Shown: positions 8,682 through 15,997 of the stretch, in pieces
Position numbering within the stretch: the stretch's first letter is position 1
How the letters are laid out: every line of letters starts with the position of its first letter
NCBI GenBank assembly: GCA_959601025.1
Contig: CAUGOD010000008.1
Coordinates: forward strand, 25,956-89,955
DNA: 64,000 nt
Direction of reading: 5' to 3'
DNA from: an uncultured Oscillospiraceae bacterium
GTDB lineage: Bacteria; Bacillota; Clostridia; Oscillospirales; Acutalibacteraceae
The notes under the pieces: generated by a model
Told to the model about the DNA's origin: nothing
Seen by the model: the letters and a program-made list of their open reading frames with translations, nothing else
Databases searched by the model: none
Translations under genes and position numbers: made by a program

Positions 8682-8713
8682 TTCTCTAACATCCCTTTCC
8701 GAAATCTTTCTCT

Positions 8714-8742
8714 ATTGTACCGCGCCCGCCCTGTTTTTTCAA
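8714..8742 (-). promoter_or_regulatory. Promoter of pduL
   Basis: Minus strand TTGAAA (8737-8742), 17-base spacer, TACAAT (8714-8719), about 30 bases before the start codon. It ends exactly where the repeat array on the plus strand begins. Confidence 0.75.
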
Positions 8743-8990
8743 GCGGCGTTATGATATAATGTCGTTAGGCGCCGCCGGCAAAGGCCGGCATAGCATCCGG
8801 CCGGGCGGCGCTATAGTATTAATGTCGGCAGGGAGAAATGCGACAGCATTTCTCGATTGCGCCGCCGAAAAGCGTTGGCAGAGAACCCGGCCGGGCGGCG
8901 TTATGGTATAATGTCGGCAGGGAGAAATGCGACAGCATTTCTCGATTGCGCCGCCGGAAAGCGTTGGCAGAGAACCCGGCCGGGCGGCGC
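8743..8990 (+). repeat. Repeat array 1 (three units, ~90-bp period) with embedded -10 motifs
   Basis: Three head-to-tail units; the GCGGCG junctions at 8805, 8895 and 8984 are 90 and 89 bases apart. The first unit (8743-8810) is a short form without the inner hairpin. Units two and three carry GAGAAATGC-GACA-GCATTTCTC and then arms GCGCCGCC...GGCGGCGC. Extended -10 motifs TGATATAAT (8752-8760) and TGGTATAAT (8904-8912) open units one and three, pointing to the uracil-DNA glycosylase gene at 9037. Same family as the copies at 13473, 14811, 59380, 61911 and 63713. Confidence 0.85.
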
Positions 8991-9036
8991 AAAATATGAC
9001 AGGTATTTTCACTTTTTAAAAAGGCAGGATAACGCT

Positions 9037-9636
9037 ATGGAACAACGGGATTGGAATACCCTCGCAGCGGAATGCCGGGGCTGCACAGCCTGCGGCCTCG
9101 CCGCCACCCGCACCAACGTGGTGTTCGGCGTGGGAAAAACCGACGCGGAGGTACTGTTCGTCGGAGAGGGGCCGGGAGAAAACGAAGACCTGCAGGGCGA
9201 GCCCTTCGTCGGCCGCGGCGGACAACTGCTGGATAAAATGCTTGCCGCCGTGGGATTATCCCGCGAGCACAACATATACATCGCCAACATCGTCAAATGC
9301 CGCCCCCCCAGGAACCGCGATCCGCTGCCGGAGGAACAGGACGCCTGCATCGGCTGGCTGCGGGAGCAGTTTCGGCTGATCCGGCCGAAAATCGTGGTCT
9401 GTCTCGGCCGGGTGGCGGCCTGCCGGCTGATCTCGCCCGATTTCAAGGTGACCCGGCAGCACGGCCAGTTTTTTGAGAAAAGCGGCGTCCTGATGATGGG
9501 GACGCTGCATCCTGCCGCCCTTCTCCGCAACCCGAACCAGAAGCCGGACGCCTTCGCCGATTTTCTCGCCCTGCGGGATAAGATCGAACAGGTGTGTACC
9601 CATACTACGTTGGTATACCCCGAGGGGGACGATTAA
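9037..9636 (+). CDS. Uracil-DNA glycosylase, family 4 (4Fe-4S)
   Basis: 199 residues from the ATG at 9037 (ribosome site AAGGCAGG); the longer open frame upstream only reads through repeats. Motif GEGPGENED-QGEPFVGRGGQLLD and the late HPAALLRNP motif define family 4 uracil glycosylases. Cysteines C13, C16, C88 and C104 match the four iron-sulfur ligands. The enzyme removes uracil from DNA at the start of base-excision repair. It stands alone, fed by whatever promoter exists in the repeat array directly upstream. Confidence 0.95.
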   Translation: MEQRDWNTLAAECRGCTACGLAATRTNVVFGVGKTDAEVLFVGEGPGENEDLQGEPFVGRGGQLLDKMLAAVGLSREHNIYIANIVKCRPPRNRDPLPEEQDACIGWLREQFRLIRPKIVVCLGRVAACRLISPDFKVTRQHGQFFEKSGVLMMGTLHPAALLRNPNQKPDAFADFLALRDKIEQVCTHTTLVYPEGDD

Positions 9637-9637
9637 T

Positions 9638-9651
9638 GCCCCTCCAGGGGC
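9638..9651. terminator. Small hairpin between converging genes
   Basis: GCCCCT-CC-AGGGGC immediately after the glycosylase stop. There is no clear T-run, so a terminator role is uncertain. Confidence 0.35.
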
Positions 9652-9671
9652 GAGTTCCGCCCAAGCAGGCT

Positions 9672-10214
9672 TCACCGGATATCCCGCCGGGTCTTCCGCG
9701 CCGCCAGCCGGGCGGCGATCCCCGACGCGGCGTAAACCGGCTGCAGCGCATAGGGACGAAGCCGCGCGGTTTCCCGCAGCGAACAGATTTTATCCGCCAG
9801 GCAGATCAGCCATGCCTCCCGGTAACGGGGAGGGGTCGGGGTCAGCGGCCACATATGCCGCAGAATGATATCCCGCTCCACCGGATTGAGGGCGAGCAGG
9901 CGCCGGACGTTCTCCAGCGCCGTTCCGGGATGGGTAAAGCCGTGCCAGCGGTGGCCGTCGTCCTTTTCATGCCAGTCATACAGAAAATAATCATGCAGCA
10001 TCGCGCCCCGGATCAGGCTTCGGGCGTCGCATGGCCGGCGGAGCCGCAGGCTCATCCGATAGCTGAGATAAGCGACCGACACACAGTGCCGCAGGCAGGA
10101 CGTGTCCCCATGCTGAAGGAACGATTCCATCCGGTCGAGGGGGACCTCCTCCAGCAGTTCCCGGAGACAGGTGGTAAAAAAGCGGTATTTTTCCTCCGGG
10201 ATTCCGTCCCTCAT
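9672..10214 (-). CDS. HD-domain phosphohydrolase-like protein
   Basis: 180 residues. Metal-binding residues of an HD fold are visible: H43 in LRHCVSVAYLSY, the H-D pair in RGAMLHDYFLYDWH, then GFTHPGTALEN and the late HMWPLTP. Similar proteins from Firmicutes are annotated as HD-family hydrolases of unknown substrate. The start ATG at 10214 overlaps the stop of the metallophosphoesterase gene by 4 bases (ATGA), so the two are translated together. Substrate cannot be told from sequence. Confidence 0.85.
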   Translation of the reverse strand: MRDGIPEEKYRFFTTCLRELLEEVPLDRMESFLQHGDTSCLRHCVSVAYLSYRMSLRLRRPCDARSLIRGAMLHDYFLYDWHEKDDGHRWHGFTHPGTALENVRRLLALNPVERDIILRHMWPLTPTPPRYREAWLICLADKICSLRETARLRPYALQPVYAASGIAARLAARKTRRDIR

Positions 10215-10906
10215 CGCTTCCCGCCCTCTTTCTCCCGCTTTTCATGCACCGGCACAATTTCGCGGAAAACGGCAAGATGCCGCTTGCTCATCGGCTTATC
10301 AAGATGGAGACAGCCGAAAAACCACCGGGTATATTCCACGCTGTCCTCGATGGTGTTCAGATAAATATTCACGCCGTCGATCCGTTCGCCCTTTCCGCTC
10401 ATGTAGCCGCGGGCTTTGCCGGAAGGCTCGTGGGTCAGGATAAAATCCACCTTGTTTCCCGCTTCCTCCAGCCGGCGGCGGCCGGCGAGCATTTCTTCGG
10501 CAGTGGGCATTTCCTCCTCCCACCAGGTTTTGGCGTCGGTGCGGAGGTTGGGGTCGGGCGTCTCGCCGCCGCCGAACGCGAAATAGGTTTCGTATTCGAT
10601 GGTGTAAATCTCCCCCCGCAGGAGGTGCATCAGATTTTCCCCGATCGCCTGCACCTTGCCGCCGTTCCATTCGGTAACGGGGTATTCTTTCAGCAGATCG
10701 TAATTCTCATGCCGTCCGTCCAGGAACAGCACGGTATACGGAAGGCGGGCGAATTTTTTGAGCAGCGCCCGCTCCTGCCTGCCGCCGTCCCAGAGAAAGC
10801 CGAAATCCCCGCAGACGATCAGGGTATCGCCCTTTTTCAGGCGGCGGGCGGCGGAGGATGTAAAGCGGGAATAGTCCCCGTGGGTGTCGCCGGTGATATA
10901 AACCAT
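10211..10906 (-). CDS. Calcineurin-like metallophosphoesterase
   Basis: 231 residues from the ATG at 10906, giving the family-typical start MVYITGDTHGDYSRF. The ATG at 10942 has no ribosome site, while AGGCAGG precedes the chosen one. Metal-site motifs GDTHG, CGDFGFLWD, LDGRHENYD and the late HEP segment are present. Substrate unknown; enzymes of this group act on phosphomonoesters or diesters. Co-translated with the HD protein downstream (4-base overlap), which suggests a shared nucleotide or phosphoester pathway. Confidence 0.88.
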   Translation of the reverse strand: MVYITGDTHGDYSRFTSSAARRLKKGDTLIVCGDFGFLWDGGRQERALLKKFARLPYTVLFLDGRHENYDLLKEYPVTEWNGGKVQAIGENLMHLLRGEIYTIEYETYFAFGGGETPDPNLRTDAKTWWEEEMPTAEEMLAGRRRLEEAGNKVDFILTHEPSGKARGYMSGKGERIDGVNIYLNTIEDSVEYTRWFFGCLHLDKPMSKRHLAVFREIVPVHEKREKEGGKR

Positions 10907-11012
10907 ATATGGACCTGCCTTTCCGAAAACTTCTCCAGCCATCCGATGTATCCGCCTGGGGAATCGCGCCCGGCGCGGGGGGCATAAGCCATGGATGGTG
11001 ACAATATTGTTA

Positions 11013-11041
11013 CTGGAAATGTCCGGCGGATTTGCTATACT
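11013..11041 (+). promoter_or_regulatory. Extended -10 promoter of the DacF-like gene
   Basis: TGC-TATACT (-10 at 11036-11041) with only a weak -35 (CTGGAA, 11013-11018), 17-base spacer, about 100 bases ahead of the gene. Confidence 0.5.
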
Positions 11042-11143
11042 AAAAGAAGAAGCGAAAGCTCCGGCCGGGAAGAGGATGGAATGGATTAAGAGGATCGAAG
11101 AACCCTTTTCCCTTATATTATATCAAAACATTGGGGATTGTCT

Positions 11144-12520
11144 ATGAACAGAACAAAGAAAATCCGGATTTCGGCTTTGATGCTTATTCTGGCGCTGCTG
11201 CTCGCGCTGTGCGGCGCTCCTCTGGGCGCGGCGGCCTCCTATGAGCTGCCCGCCGACGTTTCCATCAACGCGCAGGCGGCGCTGGTGGTTGGTCTCGGCC
11301 CCACCCAGGCGGACGACACCGTGTTATATGAACGGGACGCCGACGCGATGAAATCCCCCGCGGCGCTGATTAAATTTATGGTCGCGGCGGTCTCCATCCA
11401 GATGATCCGGGACAAGGATATTGACATTGACACGGCGACCGGCACTTATACGGTGGAGTCTTTTAACCGCTTTGCGGGGACCGGCCTGACCGACGCAAAT
11501 ATGAAATTCGGGGAAACCTGGACCATCCGGGACCTGCTCTCCATGTCCTCCATCCGTACGGCGGCCGACGCCTGTATGACCCTGGCGGTAACCCTGGCCG
11601 GAAGCGAGGAGCAGTTTGTCGCGGAGATGAACGCCACTGCGCAGAAAATCGGTTGTGAAAACACGTCGTTCGCCAACGTGACCGGCATCGACCATATCAA
11701 TCAGTATACCTCCGCCCGGGACATTTACCGCATCATGCGGTACGCCATGGATTTTCCGGAATTCGAATCCCTGTTCGCCGCTTCCCAGTATACAGCCACC
11801 CCGGTCAGCGGAGGGGACGGCGACTGCTCCCTCCCCAGCTCCAACGACATGCTTCGGCAGTCCACCAAATATTATTACGAGCCGCTGGCCTTCGGAACAA
11901 CCGGATACACCGACTCGGCAGGGCGCTGCCTCGCTTCGGTCGCGCGGGACAGCGGATACGAGTATCTTGTCGTGGTGCTCGGCTGTCCCGAGCAGAACAG
12001 CGAAGGGGAGAGCGGCGTCCATTTCCGGGACAGCAAGACCCTTTACCGCTGGGCTTTTAACAATTTCACCTATAAAACCCTGCTGAGCAAAAACGAGCCG
12101 GTGACCCAGCTGCCGGTTCGCCTGGCCTGGAACCGGGACAGCGTGACGCTGGTGCCCGAAACCAATTTTTCCGCCACCGTGGCCAACGATCTGGATCCCT
12201 CCACTATTCTGAAAAAGGAAACCCTCACGGCGGACATGGTAGACGCGCCGGTCACCAAGGGCGAGGTATACGGCAAGGTAGAGCTGTTCATCAACGTGGA
12301 TCAGAAGATCGGGGAGGTCAACCTGATCGCAAGCGAATCGGTGGAGCGCAGCCAAATCCTCTCCCTCTGGGCGGATGTGCAGAAGTTCCTGACTTCTCCC
12401 TGGTTTTATGGGGGGCTGGCACTGCTTGGCGTGCTGTTGGTGGGGTACATTATCCTGAACATTGTCCACAACCGCCGCCGTCGCCGCAACCGGATGAAAA
12501 AAGTGAAAAAATACCGATAA
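11144..12520 (+). CDS. D-alanyl-D-alanine carboxypeptidase-fold protein (S11, DacF-like), catalytic motifs lost
   Basis: 458 residues from the ATG at 11144 (GGGGA ribosome site; the TTG at 11138 is less likely). Signal peptide about 1-30, S11 peptidase domain, DacF-type C-terminal beta domain, and a C-terminal membrane span (about 415-440) followed by an Arg/Lys-rich tail. The overall pattern (TIRDLL, KIGCENTSFANVTGI, TTGYTDSAGRCL) is clearly that of penicillin-binding protein 5/DacF. However, the SxxK nucleophile position reads A74-L-I-K77, the SxN position T139-A-A141, and KTG reads T252-T-G. All three catalytic motifs are altered, so it is probably an inactive binding or scaffolding protein. 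Confidence 0.85.
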   Translation: MNRTKKIRISALMLILALLLALCGAPLGAAASYELPADVSINAQAALVVGLGPTQADDTVLYERDADAMKSPAALIKFMVAAVSIQMIRDKDIDIDTATGTYTVESFNRFAGTGLTDANMKFGETWTIRDLLSMSSIRTAADACMTLAVTLAGSEEQFVAEMNATAQKIGCENTSFANVTGIDHINQYTSARDIYRIMRYAMDFPEFESLFAASQYTATPVSGGDGDCSLPSSNDMLRQSTKYYYEPLAFGTTGYTDSAGRCLASVARDSGYEYLVVVLGCPEQNSEGESGVHFRDSKTLYRWAFNNFTYKTLLSKNEPVTQLPVRLAWNRDSVTLVPETNFSATVANDLDPSTILKKETLTADMVDAPVTKGEVYGKVELFINVDQKIGEVNLIASESVERSQILSLWADVQKFLTSPWFYGGLALLGVLLVGYIILNIVHNRRRRRNRMKKVKKYR

Positions 12521-12523
12521 GGG

Positions 12524-12562
12524 GGAACTGCCGGACAATGCGAAGCATTGTCCGGCAGTTCC
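12524..12562. terminator. Strong terminator hairpin after DacF-like gene
   Basis: An 18-base perfect stem (12524-12541 with 12545-12562) around a GAA loop. Two more hairpins follow at 12578-12600 and 12605-12633, the latter formed by CCGGCTTTCGCC and its complement. Together they fill the gap between two converging genes. Confidence 0.8.
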
Positions 12563-12577
12563 TTTGAAAAAGCCCTT

Positions 12578-12633
12578 GCGCGCCATAGCTGGCGGCGCGC
12601 ATTTTCCGGCTTTCGCCGTAGGCGAAAGCCGGC
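12578..12633. terminator. Two further hairpins, terminator side of the AraC gene
   Basis: GCGCGCC-ATAGCT-GGCGGCGCGC and CCGGCTTTCGCC-GTA-GGCGAAAGCCGG. They lie just past the AraC stop codon and may end its transcript. Confidence 0.55.
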
Positions 12634-12644
12634 AGCCGTATCAT

Positions 12645-13394
12645 TTACTTTCCGCCTGCACTTCCAGCGTACCCGGTCGGGCTGACGCCGGTCTTTTTTT
12701 TGAACACACGGGAAAAGTAATAGGGGTCAGGAAATCCCGCCATATGGGCGATTTCCCGGGTAGTCAGCCCCGAAACGCTCTGCTGGCCAAGCAGTTTTTT
12801 GGCATACTGCACCCTCAGATCGGTGAGATAGGCCGTCGGCGTCACGCCGGTCGCCCGCCGAAACCGGCGGCGGAAATAGTCCGAGCAGTAGCCGGTTTTC
12901 TCCATCGCCTCGCCCACCCGGAAGCCGGGGTTTGTGAGGTTCTCCGTCAGCAGGTTCTCAAACGCCGCCACTTCCGGGTCAGGCTCCGGCACGGCGGACC
13001 ACCCCACCAGCAGCTGGAGCATTGTCTCCCCGAGCGCGTTCACCAGCGCCGTATAGTTGGCCTCCTGTTGATGAAACGCGTTATACGCATAGGAAAACAG
13101 CGTGTGGAATCGCCCTTCGGTATCATCCAGAAAGGCCGGAACCACCTCCTCGCCGGGAGGGAGAAACCCCTCCGCCTGGAAGTACATATCCCGAAACCCT
13201 TCCTCCGACACCGTCCCATGCGGGACGCCGGGCGGCTGGCAGAGAATCACGCCGGGAAAGACGTCAAATTTCGTTTCTCCGATGGTATGGACGGCCCGGC
13301 CCTCCAGATACAGCACAACCTCCCAGTCGTTGTGCTGATGCCGGGGCGCCCTCGTCAGAAGACTGGATGCGGCACCAATCAATTTGATTTCCAT
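12645..13394 (-). CDS. AraC-family transcriptional regulator with cupin sensor domain
   Basis: 249 residues from the ATG at 13394, which has an AAGGAG site; the frame extends further upstream without a better start. The N-terminal cupin (HQHNDWEVVLYLEGR...CQPPGVPHG) likely binds a sugar or related ligand. The C-terminal two helix-turn-helix units (FRVGEAMEKTGYCSDYFRRRFRRATGVTP and TREIAHMAGFPDPYYFSRVFKKKTGVSP) are classic AraC. It is divergent from the dehydrogenase at 13746 and close to the isomerase-like gene, so it probably controls that sugar/polyol pair (inference). A repeat copy at 13473-13537 points into this gene. Confidence 0.92.
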   Translation of the reverse strand: MEIKLIGAASSLLTRAPRHQHNDWEVVLYLEGRAVHTIGETKFDVFPGVILCQPPGVPHGTVSEEGFRDMYFQAEGFLPPGEEVVPAFLDDTEGRFHTLFSYAYNAFHQQEANYTALVNALGETMLQLLVGWSAVPEPDPEVAAFENLLTENLTNPGFRVGEAMEKTGYCSDYFRRRFRRATGVTPTAYLTDLRVQYAKKLLGQQSVSGLTTREIAHMAGFPDPYYFSRVFKKKTGVSPTGYAGSAGGK

Positions 13395-13472
13395 GGCGGG
13401 TTCTCTCCTTAAATGAGCCGGCTTCTGCGTCGGTTTTTCCAGCGCGCCGTCCGCTCCTATTTCAATCACAGT

Positions 13473-13537
13473 GCGCCGCCCGACCGGATGCTATACCGGC
13501 CTTTTCCGGCGGCGCCTAACGACATTGTACCATAAAA
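13473..13537 (-). repeat. Repeat locus 2 (single short unit, inverted)
   Basis: On the minus strand the unit reads TTATGGTACAATGTCG, then GGCGCCGCCGG...CCGGTCGGGCGGCGC. It is nearly identical to the first unit of array 1 (8743-8810). The extended -10 TGGTACAAT occupies 13524-13532 and points toward the AraC gene. Confidence 0.8.
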
Positions 13538-13745
13538 ATCGGTTTTGTCCATCTCGAAGTCGCTTTGCTCGATTTTCTTTTCCACCGCCGGATGATAGAA
13601 TGAACAAAACAGAGAATTTTCAGATGTTTTCCCCGGCAGGCTGGATTTTTGCCCAAAGCGTAAACGTTTTATCAAAGGCCCTGAACAGGCTCGGACGCGT
13701 AAGTATCCCAAATATATAACAATTACAATAGGGGAGGAATCGGTT

Positions 13746-14732
13746 ATGAAGCGTATTGTTATGGAGAGCCCGCGCAAAAGTAAGATTGTGGAGATGGACA
13801 TTCCGAAGCCCAACGATGACCAGCTGCTGGTGAAGGTAACTTATACCGGCATGTGCCACTCCGAATGGTATCCCTGGTCCACTGCGTTTAACGGCCAGCT
13901 CTTCGGCCACGAGCCGGTGGGCGTGGTGGCCGAGGTAGGAAAAAACGTCACCGGCTTCCGGGTGGGAGACCGCGTCACCGGCCTGGGCGGCGGTTACGCG
14001 GAATATATCCTCATGAGTCCCCGCTGCACCGTGCATGTTCCCGACAATCTGTCCGATGAGGATGCGATCGCCGAACCGCTTTCCTGTCTTCTGAGCGCGG
14101 CGAGCAAGATGCCGATTCTGGTTCCCGGCGATCCGGTGGCCGTTGTGGGCGCGGGCTATATGGGGCTGGGAATGATCTCCCTTTTCAAGCTGAAGGGCGC
14201 GGGGAAAATCGTTGCCGTGGACCCGCGGGAAGAGGCGCGAGAAAACGCGCTGCGTTTTGGCGCGACCGAGGTTTACGCACCGGAGGAGCTGCCCGCCGAT
14301 TATATCCTGAACTGGAACAACTGGGGCGGCGAGGACCTGACCCGCAGTGTGACGGACAACCACATTTTCGAACTGGGCTTCCGGAACGTGATGGAGTTTG
14401 CCGGTACCGAAAGCGCGCTTCGCCTCGCCGGCGAGATGGTAAGCGCCCACGGGCTGCTCTGCGTGGGCGGCTACCATAACGACGGCCCCCGCAGTGTGGA
14501 CTTCATGCTGTGGAACGTGAAGGCGATGACCGCGCTGAGCGCGCACGAGCGCCGCACGGATTTCCAGACCGACTGCTGCCGCAACGCGCTGGACCTGCTC
14601 TCCTCCGGCAAATGGGATTTCAAGGGCGTGACCAACCACATTTACTCGATGGAGGATTTTGACCTCGCCAATGAGGAAATGGAGCGCAAGCCGAAAGGAT
14701 ACATCAAAGCGGCTATTCGCTGCGCAAAATAG
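13746..14732 (+). CDS. Zinc-dependent medium-chain alcohol/polyol dehydrogenase
   Basis: 328 residues. Catalytic zinc ligands are C37-H38 in TGMCHSEW, H55-E56 in FGHEPVG and the AEPLSC segment; the nucleotide motif is VVGAGYMGLGM, followed by VAVDPREEAR, where the Asp favours NAD. The four-cysteine structural-zinc loop of classical members is absent. The family oxidises alcohols, polyols or sugars; exact substrate unknown. The ATG has a GGGGAGGAAT ribosome site. Upstream of it, at about 13660, is a small palindrome TAAACGTTTTA of LacI-operator type. The AraC regulator diverges from it and an isomerase-like gene follows. Confidence 0.88.
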   Translation: MKRIVMESPRKSKIVEMDIPKPNDDQLLVKVTYTGMCHSEWYPWSTAFNGQLFGHEPVGVVAEVGKNVTGFRVGDRVTGLGGGYAEYILMSPRCTVHVPDNLSDEDAIAEPLSCLLSAASKMPILVPGDPVAVVGAGYMGLGMISLFKLKGAGKIVAVDPREEARENALRFGATEVYAPEELPADYILNWNNWGGEDLTRSVTDNHIFELGFRNVMEFAGTESALRLAGEMVSAHGLLCVGGYHNDGPRSVDFMLWNVKAMTALSAHERRTDFQTDCCRNALDLLSSGKWDFKGVTNHIYSMEDFDLANEEMERKPKGYIKAAIRCAK

Positions 14733-14810
14733 CCGAACGGCATAGAAAAGCCGCGTCATTGGTAAAAAAAGTTTAGAAAACCCGCCGGATTGGATGATCG
14801 TCTTCCTGAT

Positions 14811-14996
14811 TCCTTTATGGTATAATGTCGGCGGGGAGAAATGCGACAGCATTTCTCAATTGCGCCGCCGGATAAGGCTGGCAGAGAACCCGGTTGGGCG
14901 GCGCTATGGTATAATAGCAACGTTGGGAAAATGCCGACAGGCATTTTCGATTGCGCCGCCGGCAAACGCTGGTGGAGAACCCGGCTGGGCGGCGCA
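14811..14996 (+). repeat. Repeat array 3 (two units) upstream of isomerase-like gene
   Basis: Two head-to-tail units. Each opens with TATGGTATAAT (-10 at 14821-14826 and 14910-14915), then an inner hairpin (GAGAAATGC/GCATTTCTC or GAAAATGCC/GGCATTTTC), then GCGCCGCC...GGCGGCGC arms. The last arm ends 22 bases before the ATG at 15019, and the motif points into that gene. Confidence 0.85.
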
Positions 14997-15018
14997 ACAG
15001 GAAGGAGCAAAGGAACAT

Positions 15019-15855
15019 ATGAAAAAGTTTCAGGTCGCCCTGCAGCTTTACTCGGTGCGCGACGAGATGGCAAAGGACATGGAAAGCGCTCTCCGCGCCG
15101 TGAAGGCGATGGGATACGATTATGTGGAGTTCGCCGGCTACTATAATCATGCAGCGGAGGATATCCGCCGTATGCTGGACGAAATCGGCCTGGAATGCGT
15201 CTCCGTTCATCAGGGCTACGACGTTTTCCTGAAGAACGGGGAGGCGGAGGCCGCTTTCCTGAAAACCATCGGCGCGAAATACTGCGCGGTGCCGTGGATG
15301 GGGCCTGAACGTCATAAAGGCAGCGACGCTTTCGAGCAGACCCTGCGCGACTTTACCGCAGTCAGCCGAATACTGAAGGCCGCAGGGATACAGCTGCTGT
15401 ATCATAACCATGATTTCGAATTCGAAACTGTGGACGGCAAATATAAGCTGGACTGGCTGTATGAAGCCCTGCCGGCCGACGTGCTGCAAACCGAAATTGA
15501 CACCTGCTGGGTGCGGTATGCGGGAGAGGACCCCGCCACGTATCTGCGCAAATACGCCGGCCGCAGCCCGGTCGTTCATCTCAAGGATTTCACCAGCTCC
15601 CGGCTGAATGGGGGGCCGGTCTACGCCCTGATCGACGACAAGGGGAACGCGGGGGAAACGGAGCAGGCGGAGGCGGCAAACGATTTCCGCTTCCAGCCGC
15701 TCGGCATGGGGCTTCAGGATTTCCCCGCTATCCTGGCGGCGGCAGAAGACGCCGGGTCCTCCACCGTGGTGGTGGAGCAGGACGATTCTCCCGACCGGCC
15801 TTCTCTTGAGGCGGCCCGTATCAGCCGGGAATACCTGAAAGCCTTGGGGCTGTAG
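15019..15855 (+). CDS. Sugar phosphate isomerase/epimerase-like TIM-barrel protein
   Basis: 278 residues in the xylose-isomerase-like/AP-endonuclease-2 TIM-barrel superfamily. Likely metal and active-site positions are in YDYVEFAGYY, YHNHDFEFE, TEIDTCWV, VVHLKDFT and the late TVVVEQDD glutamate. Members act as sugar epimerases, isomerases or inosose dehydratases. The ATG at 15019 has a GGAAGGAGCAAAGGA site; the longer frame upstream crosses the repeat array. With the adjacent dehydrogenase and AraC regulator it suggests catabolism of a sugar or cyclitol, but the substrate is not evident. Confidence 0.88.
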   Translation: MKKFQVALQLYSVRDEMAKDMESALRAVKAMGYDYVEFAGYYNHAAEDIRRMLDEIGLECVSVHQGYDVFLKNGEAEAAFLKTIGAKYCAVPWMGPERHKGSDAFEQTLRDFTAVSRILKAAGIQLLYHNHDFEFETVDGKYKLDWLYEALPADVLQTEIDTCWVRYAGEDPATYLRKYAGRSPVVHLKDFTSSRLNGGPVYALIDDKGNAGETEQAEAANDFRFQPLGMGLQDFPAILAAAEDAGSSTVVVEQDDSPDRPSLEAARISREYLKALGL

Positions 15856-15903
15856 CTATCATTCAGCTGATGCGGCCTGCCGCCGCCGGAAACATCCGTA
15901 TAA

Positions 15904-15943
15904 AAACAGCCGCCGTCCGGAAAATACCGGACGGCGGCTGTTT
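15904..15943. terminator. Bidirectional terminator
   Basis: AAACAGCCGCCGTCCGG (15904-15920), a 6-base loop, and the full complement ending TTTATT. It lies between converging genes. Confidence 0.85.
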
Positions 15944-15997
15944 ATTGTCCCGGTCGCTTTTTGCCGGGGACGGGAACACGCGGCTCACTCCGCCGGA

